Below, piece by piece: positions 1 through 10,256 of a stretch of DNA of 64,000 nucleotides. Source of the stretch: Microdochium bolleyi (Eukaryota; Ascomycota; Sordariomycetes; Xylariales; Microdochiaceae). The position numbers and the translations under genes are program-made. Where the stretch lies: contig KQ964250.1 in assembly GCA_001566295.1 (NCBI GenBank), positions 930,001 through 994,000 of the forward strand, in the 5' to 3' direction. Positions within the stretch are counted from its first letter, which is position 1. Each line of letters starts with the position of its first letter. The notes beneath the pieces were generated by a model that saw only the letters and a program-made list of their open reading frames with translations, was not told the DNA's origin and did no database searches.

Positions 1-963
1 TTGGAGCTGGCGCAGAAGTCGGAGCGCAACGAGATCGTCGGCATGCACCCCGTACAGCGACAAGTGTACGACGAGATCAAGGGCAGATATCTCATCCCCA
101 AGGGCACCGCGAAGAAGTCTGCTATCAAAGATAGCAACCCTTGGATGCAGCTTCGCAAGGCAGCCATCCATCACCAGCTCTTCAGAACACACTTTACTGA
201 CGAGCGTGTGGCTGAGATGGTGGATATCTTGTGGAAGAAATGCACCGAAGACGAACTGTGCATCCAGAGCAAAGCCGAACGCCACAAGAAGCTTCTGCTC
301 GAAGACTTTTTGTCCAAGTCTGATTTCCAGCTGCATCTATGGTGCAAGGACTTCCCGAAATACATCGGCAAGTTTGATGTCGCCGATCGGTCGTGGGAGG
401 ACAGCCCTAAGGTTGCGAAGCTGCTCGAGCTCGTGCGCGGCTATATCAAGACGGGCGACCGTGCCCTTGTCTTCAGCCGCTTCGAAATGGTCATGGATAT
501 CTTGCGCGAGACGCTACACGGCTGCGATATCCCATACTGTGATCTCTCCGGTCGCACCTTGACTTCAGATCGCTTCCCCGAGATTCAAAAGTTCAACGAC
601 AACCCGGACATCCCCGTGTTCCTGCTGACTACGGGCGCAGGCGGCACGGGCTTGAATCTGACGGCCGCCAACAAGATCATCTTGTTCGACCAGTCGGATA
701 ATCCGCAGGAAGACGTACAGGCCTCGAACCGTGCGCACCGCATTGGCCAGACGCGCGACGTGGAGGTCATCCGCATCATCACCGAGAACACGGTGGAGGG
801 TCTCGTGTACAACTCTTGCGTCAAGAAGCTTATGCTCGCGGCGTGTGTCGAGGGCGAAGACGGCGGCGACGACGAGGACGGCGAGTCTATCGAGGAGCAG
901 TGCCGCAAGCTCATGCTGCTCGAGAGCGCAGCTGAAGGGGAGGTACGGTCCACACAGCTATAA
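1..963 (+). CDS. SNF2-family ATPase/helicase, C-terminal fragment
   Basis: This is the 3' end of a gene that starts before the window; the frame is open from base 1 to the TAA. It carries the second RecA-like lobe (helicase C domain) of a SNF2-type DNA translocase. Visible motifs are motif IV (RALVFSRFEMVMDIL), motif V (TTGAGGTGLNLTAANKII) and motif VI (SNRAHRIGQTRDVEVIRI), the last with the RxxHRxGQ arginine fingers typical of Snf2 rather than DEAD-box helicases. The final 50 residues are acidic (EGEDGGDDEDGES) and end without another domain. Such proteins use ATP to move along DNA and remodel nucleosomes or strip proteins from chromatin. The N-terminal lobe and any targeting domain are missing, so the subfamily (Rad26/ERCC6L, CHD or other) cannot be decided. 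The neighbouring aldo-keto reductase gene is convergent. Confidence 0.9.
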   Translation: MELAQKSERNEIVGMHPVQRQVYDEIKGRYLIPKGTAKKSAIKDSNPWMQLRKAAIHHQLFRTHFTDERVAEMVDILWKKCTEDELCIQSKAERHKKLLLEDFLSKSDFQLHLWCKDFPKYIGKFDVADRSWEDSPKVAKLLELVRGYIKTGDRALVFSRFEMVMDILRETLHGCDIPYCDLSGRTLTSDRFPEIQKFNDNPDIPVFLLTTGAGGTGLNLTAANKIILFDQSDNPQEDVQASNRAHRIGQTRDVEVIRIITENTVEGLVYNSCVKKLMLAACVEGEDGGDDEDGESIEEQCRKLMLLESAAEGEVRSTQL

Positions 964-1768
964 AGGTGCTCACGAAAGCCGCCTTCTTGTGACGCTCTTT
1001 ACGATCTGATGATGATGGAAAGTCGTGTAAAGGCAGCATCTTCATTGGACTTGTTTCCTGGTGTTCCCGGCGTTTGTCTGCACCCTGGCGTGGCGGCTTG
1101 TATATTCCCATCGTCTGCACTGCGCTCTCTAGGCGAGGCTTTCATTGTTGTTTTGTTTTACCTTTTTGTATGGGCGTTCCGTTCTGGATGTTGAAAGCAA
1201 GGCTCATTGGAGGGAAATGTCATTGGTCTCTCTTTAAAGGCTGGTCGCAAGCAGAAGACCTGAGATTGATCGTGTGGAGTTTCTGAGTTGTCTACCTGGA
1301 AATGAGCAACTGCGTAGACGCTTTTTCCGCATAAAAGGGGCACTTGAGCATGGTCCCGCATAGCACACGAAGCAAGAAGCTCGACTCAGTATGCGTTTTT
1401 TTAATCATGAATAGACAGGGCGAACTAGAGTAGAATAGACTACCGACCTCGAGACAGGCGTGTAAGCATTTCTGTGTAGAACATTGACCTGTTATGTTGA
1501 ACGGCCGTGATATGCCTTGAGGCGTTCGCCGTGACGAATGAAACGACTGTTGGCCGATTCGGCTACATGATGTCGCCCTACACGCAGACATACTGTCTCT
1601 AAGGTCTCATTGCTGACATTTTGATTCGCCGATGCCGCCGCGGTAAATAGTGAACCTGTCCCTCTCTACAAACCTTGTTCGAGGCTCCATCTTCCCATGC
1701 AGCATCAGCATCAGCGACAGTCGTGCAAGCCCCGAACAGCCCACCGACGATTTCACGTTACCACCAGG
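964..1768. other. Convergent 3' flank without a gene
   Basis: This stretch lies between the SNF2 stop and the stop of the minus-strand reductase, so it should hold both 3' UTRs. Short open frames on both strands show no recognisable motif. I see no tRNA or repeat. Confidence 0.6.
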
Positions 1769-3629
1769 CTACGGAGCATCCGTTGGATCCCTGGACCGCG
1801 ATCGATAGAGTTAGTGACATGTATCCTTCTTTTCCTTTCTCCAAGACCACAAGCAAAGATAGGATGTGAGTGCTGCCCGGGGGAAACCAAGGAGAGCCTG
1901 GACGAACTTGAGAGAAGAAAAATAGCTGACGGGAGACAAGGAAGAAAGAAGAAGAACAAAAAGGAAACCCTGAGAGAACGTACCAGTCCGTGACAAGCCC
2001 CTCGTCCAGATCGTCCATGGCCGCCATGTCCTCGTCCGAGATCTCGAAGCCGTTGACGTCGACGTTCTCGGCCATGCGGGCCTTCTTGGTGCTCTTGGGC
2101 AGCGGGACGAGGCCGTGCTGGAGGGACCATCTAATCCAAAAAGTATGTCTAGTGTCAGCTCTCACGAGGTTTTCTGGTCCTGTAGATATTGTACAGCACG
2201 CCATGTAGCTCTGAAAAACACCTGACAGATTCGCGAACACGAACGGAGTCAAAGACTCTGGAAACACCGAACACCGCATCTTGGCAGATTCACGGATACG
2301 AACGGAGTCAAAGAACAAGCAGTACAGCTTCCGCCTTGAACAGGAAAGAATGAAATCCAGAAAAAAGGAAGGAGGAAAAGAGGACAGGTGCGAAGGGAAA
2401 GACGTCGACTACTCACCGCACGAGCAGCTGCGCCACCGTGCACCTGTACTTGCGGCTCAGCTCGACCACGGCCGGGTGCCGCATGCGCATGGCGCGCGCG
2501 AGCGGCGCGTACGCCTCGACGACGATGCCGTGCCGCGCGCAGGCCTCGCGGATCGCGACCTGCGTGTTGAACGGGTGCACCTCGATCTGGTTCACGGCCG
2601 GCGGGATGCGCGGGTTCGAGGCCATGAGCTCTTCGATCTGGGGTTGTTTTCCTTGAGTGTTAGTACGTGATCAGGAGGCTCTCTCTATCTGCCTCCCTCT
2701 CTCTTTCGAACACGGCTTGGATCGCACGATGGCGGGGATAGGAAAGCTGGACGTAACCCCCACCTGGCCTCGGTACGTGACATGTCCATCAAACCGAGGC
2801 CAGGTGGCAGGTAGATGATAGATGACACAAAGCAGGCTCGAGAACTCCCGAAGCAGGAGGGAAAATAGAAGAGAAGAAGACAGCAAGAGAAATACTCACA
2901 TGCCGCACCCCAAAGTTGCTGACACCTCCGCTCCGGACCTCCCCATCGCTGATCGCGTCCTCGACGGCCCTCCAGCTCTCCCGGCGCGCCGCAGGCCCAC
3001 CATACGGGCTATGAAGCAGGAACAGGTCGATATACCCTTTCCCGCCACTGTCGCCGCCATCCCCCATGCCCTCTCCGGACACAGCCTTCACGCTCTCCCG
3101 GATCGATTTCCTCACCGCATCGTAGCTCTCGCTGTTGGACGCGAGCTTCGAGGTGTAGAAGATGTCCCCGCGGGTGGTGCCGGAGTCTGGATGGCTTCCG
3201 AGCCACGACGACACGGCCCGCCCGGCCTCGCGCTCGTTGCGGTACATCTGCGCACAGTCGAGGCCGCGGTAGCCCAGGTCCAGCGCGTGCGGGACCGCAG
3301 AGATCACCTCGCGCCCGGACATCATGTACAGGCCGAGCTGCAGCTGGGGCATCATGTGGCCGCTGTTGAGCTGGAGTTGATTGTGGTGTTAGCAGCCGGG
3401 GTGGATTGCCCTTTGTCTTTCATTGCTTCTCCCACATCTTGGGCTGTAGTATCTTGACACCTCTGGCTCTTTTCTCCGCTCTCTCCGTGCCCAAGACCCG
3501 CGGCCGGGGGAGAGTAGCCAGATCAAGACGTGAGGCATCTCTATCGAGCCGGACCGGGGCGGATCTGGCTGGCTCTCTGTGTTGACTTACCTTGACCTTG
3601 GTGGCCAGCGAGAAGGTGTTCGGCGCCAT
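1769..3629 (-). CDS. Aldo-keto reductase, five exons
   Basis: A predicted 299-residue NAD(P)H-dependent oxidoreductase of the aldo-keto reductase superfamily, which reduces aldehydes or ketones on a TIM barrel in the cytosol. Exons on the minus strand are 3629-3591, 3370-2900, 2637-2417, 2130-1984 and 1790-1769; the total is exactly 300 codons and all junctions keep frame. The catalytic tetrad is complete: Asp51 and Tyr56 in LDCAQMYRNE, Lys88 in FYTSKL, and His133 in LFLLHSP. The cofactor-binding PKST loop and the family's closing TDWDPTDAP are present, the last split by the final intron. A Gly-rich insert (about residues 111-124) lies between the catalytic Lys and His, making that segment longer than in classical AKR1 enzymes. 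The substrate cannot be read from sequence. It could be a xylose/glycerol-type reductase or a general carbonyl reductase. Confidence 0.9.
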
Positions 3630-4214
3630 GCTCGCTGAGGTATAGGTAAATCCAAAGACCTGATGAAGTCGCCAACAGTGCCTCGAGATAACCGCGAAGA
3701 TCCGGATCTGATTTCCTGAGGGCAGAATGCTCGATAAGTATACATGTCCCCGCGATGGTTCCTACCAGAACCGCAACACGACGTCACATTTACTCAAGGG
3801 TGCATCGGATAAGTGGGCCGGGAACTGGTGTGACAGCACCATCCACTTACACGGAACTCGGAACACTGGGGGGCACCAGGCTGACTATGTGTTTTAAGGT
3901 TCTTTGCCCAGGTGAACATACTTGGGTGCAGAGTTCTCGAAAGTTCCACTTGTCGAAACTTGTTCCCGAGCGATAAAGCACTTTCTGTCATTATGGTGTA
4001 TCAGATGCTTAGCCCGGCTTCATCGGAGGTAAGGTGAAGTAATTTCTGCATTATAAGATACTTGGATAAGTGCAGCACAAAGCCCCCTGCGCTACACGAT
4101 CATAAAAAACGCTTCATGGTTATAAAATGGTATCTCAAAATCACATCAGAAAACGACCGACGGACCTTACCGCCCGAGCAGGTGCCCCTTGCAAACATCG
4201 GCAGTACTTGTCCA
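3630..4214 (-). promoter_or_regulatory. Reductase upstream region with GATA-factor motifs
   Basis: This 585-base stretch precedes the aldo-keto reductase start. It carries three GATAAG hexamers (3733-3738, 3808-3813, 4065-4070) and one GATAAA (3972-3977), all in the same orientation. Fungal GATA factors such as AreA and the White Collar proteins bind HGATAR sites. Regulation by them is inference only. No gene is seen here; the 3' end of the next minus-strand gene borders it. Confidence 0.35.
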
Positions 4215-5036
4215 TCACCAGTGCATGGCACTGTCCATTTGGTAGGCTCCATAGTTGTTCTCCATCTGCTGGCGGATCCAGTCGTCGTTGTTGTGGACAT
4301 TGTAGATCGGATCGGTAGCGGTGCGATACTGCTGGGTTGCGGGTGCTGAGCCAAAGTGGTTGTAAACCTTCTTAGGTTGCATCATCGCTTGTTGCTCTGC
4401 TTTCCTGGCGGACTCCTCATACTCTCGGCGAGCGAGCGCCTCGTAACCGGACATCATGTACGGCTCTGAATCAGAAGTAGCCTGCCACTGGCCGTGCTCA
4501 GTCTGGACAGGCGTCAGTGGGGTGCCATCCAACGAGTTGATGCTCTGCAGGCTTTGTCGCTTGCGTGTCTCCTCCTCCTGGACGGCCTGCTCGTATCGCC
4601 GTTGTGCCAGTAACTCCTCCTGGGCGACAGTTGTGCTGTTGAGGGCGATGACAGCATCGATCTGGTGGTTGGTGGGTGGGCAGATGCGCCAGAGCTCGAT
4701 CAGACGCATTTTCTGCTCGTCCTCTGCCGTCTTGAACAGCTCGAGCTGAGGAGCTGACAGGGCGCTCGGGTCAACACCATATTCGCGGAGGATCATCTCT
4801 GGTGTCGGCTGCTGAACCTGAGGCGGTTCCGAGGACGGGCGCTGCACCTCGGGTGCTGGTGGGACCTCCCGGACAACATGGGCGGAGTGGTTGTAATGTT
4901 GCGAAATGGAGTAGACGATGGGCTCAGGCGCGGGCTGGGGGGTCACTGGCTGCTCGACGGCGAATCGTGCCGGGTATGGCTGGTGCAGGGTGAGGTTCTG
5001 CGCAAACAAGGCGGCGAGCTCGTCTTGAGTGTTCAT
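4215..5036 (-). CDS. Unrecognised Gln/Pro-rich protein, 273 residues
   Basis: A single uninterrupted frame from ATG to stop, of a type I do not recognise. The N-terminal 75 residues are rich in Pro and Gln and probably disordered. A central segment (about 85-125) reads as ordered helix and includes MILREYGVDPSALSAPQLEL and a CPP motif. Residues about 130-165 form a charged helix with coiled-coil character (EELLAQRRYEQAVQEEETRK). A second charged helix (YEALARREYEESARKAEQQA) follows. The C-terminus is Tyr/Asn/Gln-rich and ends in MHW. No membrane segment, signal peptide or enzyme motif is visible. Codon-like composition and the clean frame argue that it is a real gene. It reads in the same direction as the reductase downstream of it. 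Confidence 0.75.
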   Translation of the reverse strand: MNTQDELAALFAQNLTLHQPYPARFAVEQPVTPQPAPEPIVYSISQHYNHSAHVVREVPPAPEVQRPSSEPPQVQQPTPEMILREYGVDPSALSAPQLELFKTAEDEQKMRLIELWRICPPTNHQIDAVIALNSTTVAQEELLAQRRYEQAVQEEETRKRQSLQSINSLDGTPLTPVQTEHGQWQATSDSEPYMMSGYEALARREYEESARKAEQQAMMQPKKVYNHFGSAPATQQYRTATDPIYNVHNNDDWIRQQMENNYGAYQMDSAMHW

Positions 5037-6708
5037 CGTGGAGACTGGAGCGAAGTCGTGGATCTGTGGGTTGTGTAAGAGTGGGCGTGTAAGTGCGGGA
5101 TGACCTCACCCCACCATCGTTCGGGGTCGAGGCTCGGGTGACCTACCACGACCAGATTCTCCGTGTATATTGTAGCTGAGGGCGAGGACAATGGAGTCCT
5201 GGGCGTTGAAATAGGAGCTCGTGTACTTTAGTCACACGGATATGCTTGGCTGTACCAAAGGAAGCCTGAGGAAAACGAGTCTCGGTGCGAGGGCGAAATG
5301 GCGGCGAGAGGGGTGGGAATCGTGTTGTATTGACTAGCAGATCTATCGCTCGTGGAGTGGAAAGCGGGAGCAACACGGAGCGAACGGCGACGAGCAAGAA
5401 GCGGAGGAAGCCACCTCTGGGCGAAGTGTTAAGTGATATAGGATCGTGAATGGTGAGGCGTTGGGACGGATTCAAGCTCGCAGCTGGTCATGCACGACTA
5501 CCCAAGTGGATGCCGAAATGAGTCCGCAGTCTGCAGGGGCGCCAGGGGGAGGGGCCGCGGGGTGCAAGTGGGATGGACAAGGAGGCACTGGACCGTGAAT
5601 TCCGACTGATGCGAAGTCGTCCAGTCATGAAGACGTGCAAAAGCACAAGAGGAAGCGGCGTCGTCCTTGCTGAGCATTAGGTCTGATGTGGCTGTCTGTC
5701 TGCACCATGCGATGACGCTGGTGTTGGATGACGACGGGCCTGTGAAGGAGCGTTTCTTCCAAGGAAATCCCAAGAAAGCGCCCGGCACAGCATGCGCAGC
5801 TTCGAGAAGCAGACACGAAACCACACTCCAGCCCTTCGTCGTCTCCGGGATTAATTATTGGAGCCCAACAACATGTGGTGTGGTGACGCATCCTGGCAAT
5901 GTGACCTGGTCCCTTGACGCTCGAGTGAGCCGCGCCCGACACTAGAGTTGAGTCCGGCGTAAGTGGCATCCATCCCAAGTCGGGGCGGACTGATGTCTCG
6001 GCTCAGGTCGGTGGCATTGCGAAAAGTCGATGCCGTCAGATATGCGTGCTTCTCCTGCTTCCTCTCCTTCTTGGACCGATCCGATCCGGGAGCAAAGCAT
6101 GATCTCCCCGACGTATGTGCCTCTGATCACAGCCACAGGCCGTCCCAGAGCGAGCGCTCTGGCCTTGGCTCCTCCCGGGCAGCATTTTCGGGGATTACAC
6201 AGAAACGAGAAGATGAGTTCCGTGGTGCACATTGGTTCATGACGGGCTGATGACGACGCAGATTAGATATGGGATGCTCCTCTAGGTGCACTGCGGAGGT
6301 TCTGTCCCCCAGCATGGCGTCGAGGACAAGTGGTGCGCACCTGTCGGGCAGGACACGACCACATCTCAAGCTCAAGTGTACAACAGCCCGAGCCACGTAG
6401 GCCTGGCCCCGGAGCCACTGGTGCGAGTTTCGGGCCTAGGCTAAACCCCCTTTGCAGGGGGTTGCGCCTTCCTTGTCTGGAGCGGCTCCCTGGGGCCCGC
6501 AGTCCCTTAAAATGTACCGTGTCTAGATGTCGGATTTAGGAGAGCGAGGTTTCAGCCTGTCAGAGGGAGCGAAAAACCACCACAAAGTTCCACGAGAGCA
6601 TCGCCAGCATCCTGGCCTTCTCCTGTGCGACATCAATCACATCGCCAGTCCTCCCGCGTCGCTCCTTCGTCTGTGCTCTGCAATCTCACAGGTTGATAGC
6701 TTGCCAAG
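5037..6708. other. Divergent intergenic region
   Basis: This stretch separates the minus-strand unknown protein from ERJ5 and should contain both promoters and leaders. Open frames here are short and lack motifs. Two compact inverted repeats are visible: an 8-base stem with a 2-base centre (6145-6152 with 6155-6162) and a 7-base stem (6444-6450 with 6457-6463). Neither has a known role. Confidence 0.5.
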
Positions 6709-8120
6709 ATGAAGTTCTCCATGGTCTCTGTCGGCCTCTTGGCCCTGCTCACGCCTCTCACAGCGGCTTGGTCCAAGGAAGGTATGTCGGACGCTTCCCG
6801 ACCCAATTGGCAGCTTTTGCAGCTTTTGCAGAGTCTCCCTGGCTAATACTACGCCTTTACAGACCGCGAAATCTTCCGCGTCCGCGACGAGCTCAGCGCT
6901 GCCGAGGGCCCTGATGTGACCTTCTACGAGTACCTCGGCATCACCCCGTCCGCCAACCAGGACGAGATCGGCAAGGCTTACAAGAAGAAGAGCAAGCTGC
7001 TCCATCCCGACAAGGTCCGGCAGCAGCTGATGGCCGAGCGCACCAAGGAAAACAAGGCCAAGGGCAAGACAGGCGCTGTCAAGCCGCCTACCAAGGCCGA
7101 GCTCAAGGCTGCTGTCAGATCTGCCAGTGACAGGCAGTCGCGTCTCAGCATCGTGGCCGATGTCCTGCGTGGACCTGGTCGTGCGCGCTACGACCACTTC
7201 CTCAACAATGGCTTCCCCCTGTGGAAGGGCACCGACTACTACTACAACCGCTACAGGCCCGGGTTCGGCACAGTCTTGGTCGGTTGCTTGCTCGTCATGG
7301 GCGGTGGCTTCCACTATGTGGCACTCTACATGAGCTGGAAGCGCCAGCGCGAGTTCGTCGAGCGCTACATCAAGTTTGCTCGGCGCGCCGCCTGGGGCGA
7401 CAACCTCTCGATCCCCGGCGTCGAGGCTGCCACCACAGAGACCCCGCCCGCGCCTGCTAGTGGTGACGAAGAGCAGCCGCAGATGCCCATGAACCGCAAG
7501 CAGCGCCGCTTCCAGGAGCAACAAACCCGCAAGGAATCTGGAGCCGGTGCCAAGAAGGTGCCTCGTGGCCGCGTCCGTGGTTCTGCCCCGGCCAGTGGCA
7601 GCGCAACCCCTGTTCCTCAGCCTGAGGGTTCCGGCCCTACTGGTGCTAAGAAGCGCGTTGTGGCCGAGAACGGCAAGGTTCTTGTTGTTGACTCTCTCGG
7701 TGATGTCTACCTGGAGCAGGCCGATGAGGATGGCAATGTCATGGCCTTCCTGCTCGATGTGAGTTTCCTGCAACATCATTGCATGTGGTTCAAGTACTGA
7801 TTCCTGCCTCTTTCTAGCCCACTGAGCTTGCTAAGCCCACCATCAAGGACACTGCTCTCGTCAGGCTGCCGGTCTGGGCCTTCCGGTCCACTGTTGGCAG
7901 ATTTACTGGCTCGAAGACCAATGGTGAGGACGAGGATCTCGACGATATTGTTGATGAGGACTCGTCCTCCTCCCCTGGCCAGCGCACCCCGAGCGCCGAC
8001 TCGACCGAGGACTTCGAGCTGCTCGACAAGAGCATTGAGGATCTCTCAAAGTCCAAGACCTCAGGCAGCCAGGCCCAGAGCGGCAAGTCCAAGAAGCGCA
8101 ACAACAACAAGAAGAGGTAG
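6709..8120 (+). CDS. ERJ5: ER-resident J-domain protein, ERJ5 family
   Basis: A predicted 423-residue Hsp40 co-chaperone of the endoplasmic reticulum, which would stimulate the ER Hsp70 (Kar2/BiP). Exons are 6709-6781, 6863-7758 and 7818-8120; both introns have GTATGT/GTGAGT donors and CAG/TAG acceptors. Residues 1-20 form a signal peptide (KFSMVSVGLLALLTPLTAA). The J domain follows at about 43-140, with the HPD motif at 72-74. A basic insertion separates the helix bearing HPD from the last J-domain helix, as is usual in this family. One membrane segment lies at about 158-181 (TVLVGCLLVMGGGFHYVALY). The C-terminal half is Lys/Ser/Glu-rich and ends in a Lys/Asn run. Family assignment rests on the signal peptide, J domain and single membrane span order. 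I am confident of the J-domain class and fairly confident of the ERJ5 name. Confidence 0.9.
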
Positions 8121-8577
8121 ATGCATATCGAGGCGTCACGAACGAGCTCCCAGGATCTCGCGATGCGTCTACGGGCCTGGTTTCAGACTCCTGCTTGGAA
8201 GGAAGCCGGCCATTGATCTCCTCAAATGTATGGTATGCGTATAGATAAAAGTTACCTCCGCCCCTGTGCGAAACCAAGCAACAATTCATTTTATCCGTCT
8301 GTCCCAGGCATGCCTGTTGCTGGCAGGGGCCTTGAGCTCAGGAGCTCCAGGACATGATCTCTCATTGGTCCACCAGGACTAGCGCACTTGGTGACTGTCC
8401 AAGGCAAGCCTATCAACAACACGGGCCATATGGCTGTTGTTGCCTAACGTTGTCAATGATGTGTGAACTTCTTCCTTGTGAATGCACTTCCCAGCCTGTC
8501 GGTCTGGCTTTCCCCCTCATTCCGTTCGCCCGTCCACTCTTTTCGGCCGGTATCACACAGGAGTGCTTTCTCTAAGA
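8121..8577. other. Intergenic region between ERJ5 and the RING-YEATS gene
   Basis: It holds the ERJ5 3' UTR and the leader of the next gene. An in-frame ATG at 8482 would add 32 residues to the RING-YEATS protein, but that extension has no recognisable feature. Nothing else is seen. Confidence 0.5.
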
Positions 8578-9843
8578 ATGAGTTCTCATTCAGTCAGTGA
8601 ACGGACGACTCGCCAGGCGAGGCGGCGCTCGGTATTCCGAGCACAGGATGCTCGTGAATCGCAGCCTTCACTAACAGAGCACATCATTATCGATCTCACG
8701 GATCAGTCATCGTCACCCCTGAGCAAAGGACACGTTCATACAAACACAGCAGCTCAAGGTGAGCAGTCCATCCGAGATGAAGCCCGAGACCATACAGCAC
8801 AACAACGAGCACAGCAATTATCAGTCGGTCAGGACTCGCAGTCATACTCAAAACCACAACCAGCCGAAGAAGAAGGTCAGCCAGAGTCGATAGACGACGA
8901 CGACACCTGTCCAATCTGCCAGCTTCTCCTGTACGACCCGGTCCGGACCACCAGGTGCGGCCATACGCTGTGTGGTTTCTGCATGGCGACCTGGGCATCC
9001 GTCTCTTTCGAGTCCCCTAATCCCACGACGATTGTCGACATCGACGAGGAGCCCGTCGACTTTGACCCCGTCGCCGACGCTGTCGAGGTCAGGTGCCCCA
9101 TGTGCCGCACTCTCACCGCCGCGCAGCCGGATCTGCCGCGGCGGGATGCGCTCCGGGAAGGGTACCCGCGGGCGTACAAGGATCGAGAGCTCGAGGTCGG
9201 GGCCGAGTCCTTGAGCGGCGCCAGTGGGCGTGGTGATGCCCAGACCATCACGTTGTATATCGGCAACCGCCACGCCCTCGTGGCCCCTACAGCTTCTTCT
9301 AGGGGAGGTGCGAACGGTCGCGCGGAGGCGAACCAGCACGCATGGGACTTCTTCGTGCACACCTCCCGGACGGATATCATCGAGGAGGTCCACATGCACC
9401 TGCACCCGACCTTCCGCCCTGCCCGCGTCGTGCGACAGCGGCCGCCTTACGTGATAAGCAGGCTCGGCTGGGGGGTATTCGCGGTGCGTGCCGACGTGGT
9501 GCTCAAGGCTGGGTACGAGTGGGTCAGCGATGAGGCCGTGGACTCGCCGGACGGGGCGCGGAAGGGGGTGCTGCCGATGGAGTGGATGTTGGACTTTGAA
9601 GGGTCTGGCGGACGGGGTAGCATGGCAAGATGTAGGCTCAAGGTTAAGAGGGAGGATGGTGGGGGAAGGACAACGCGGACAAGGAGAACAAGGACGAGAG
9701 ATGTTGCCGGCGGTGGTGAGATTGATGAGGATGATGATGTCGAGTTGGTTAGAGACGCAAGGGAGATGAGTAGGATGGCGAGGCAGTATGAGAGAGACGG
9801 GAGGTATGATCCAGAGCCGTCTCGCCGAAGGCGCAGGGAGTAA
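8578..9843 (+). CDS. SIM-RING-YEATS fusion protein, putative chromatin E3 ligase
   Basis: An intronless 421-residue protein with an unusual domain order. Residues 36-42 (IIIDLTD followed by QSSS) match a SUMO-interacting motif of the kind in SUMO-targeted ubiquitin ligases. A C3HC4 RING finger follows: Cys111, Cys114, Cys127, His129, Cys132, Cys135, Cys173, Cys176, with a long acidic insert between the sixth and seventh ligands. Residues about 222-345 form a YEATS domain: LYIGNRHALV, the WDFFV strand, then LHPTFRPARVV, PPYVISRLGWGVF and the EW...W strands. The acyl-lysine pocket residues seen in AF9 and Yaf9 are kept (His and Phe of LHPTF, Trp of GWG). The C-terminus is acidic, then Arg-rich. 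YEATS domains read acetyl- or crotonyl-lysine on histones and RINGs recruit E2 enzymes. Ubiquitination of SUMOylated or acylated chromatin proteins is therefore my inference. I chose the second in-frame ATG; one at 8482 is possible. Confidence 0.9.
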   Translation: MSSHSVSERTTRQARRRSVFRAQDARESQPSLTEHIIIDLTDQSSSPLSKGHVHTNTAAQGEQSIRDEARDHTAQQRAQQLSVGQDSQSYSKPQPAEEEGQPESIDDDDTCPICQLLLYDPVRTTRCGHTLCGFCMATWASVSFESPNPTTIVDIDEEPVDFDPVADAVEVRCPMCRTLTAAQPDLPRRDALREGYPRAYKDRELEVGAESLSGASGRGDAQTITLYIGNRHALVAPTASSRGGANGRAEANQHAWDFFVHTSRTDIIEEVHMHLHPTFRPARVVRQRPPYVISRLGWGVFAVRADVVLKAGYEWVSDEAVDSPDGARKGVLPMEWMLDFEGSGGRGSMARCRLKVKREDGGGRTTRTRRTRTRDVAGGGEIDEDDDVELVRDAREMSRMARQYERDGRYDPEPSRRRRRE

Positions 9844-10256
9844 TTATACCTGGCGGTGAGAGTCTTTCAGAGGCTTCATTCATGGGATCCTACCCAAAGA
9901 CCATGACTAGTAAAGTGCACTTCCTCTTGATCGCGGCGGCTCGATCATCCATGAGCGGTTCAAGATAGCGTCGACAATATCTAGTAGTTCTTCGTCACGC
10001 GGAGTCCTCCATGTTTTAAGTGCAATAACACGATAACCCAACAAAGCGCCGCTTATTAACAACTTGACGCAAAAAAAAAAAGTGTCTCCTGCTGAGCAGC
10101 AGACGAACGACAGAACAAAAAATAAAAAATAAAAAGGGAAGAGACACCCTAAAAATTGGATGTCGTCCGTCCATACTCTGTCTCTTGATCTCTCTCTTGA
10201 TGCCTCTCTCTCTTGGTGAAACCACGGAATATGAAGAAGGCAAAAAGAAAATCCTT
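9844..10256. other. 3' flank with A-rich tracts
   Basis: This stretch lies between the RING-YEATS stop and tRNA-His. It has an A12 run near 10070 and several AAAAAT-type tracts near 10120-10140. No gene is seen. Confidence 0.5.
10241..10251 (-). terminator. Pol III terminator of tRNA-His
   Basis: On the minus strand, six bases past the tRNA 3' end, the sequence reads TTTTC followed by five T. This is a normal RNA polymerase III stop. Confidence 0.7.

Noticed and set aside
6637..7779. A 380-codon minus-strand frame across ERJ5
   Set aside because: It is antisense to the J-domain exons, has no motif, and reflects codon bias of the true gene.
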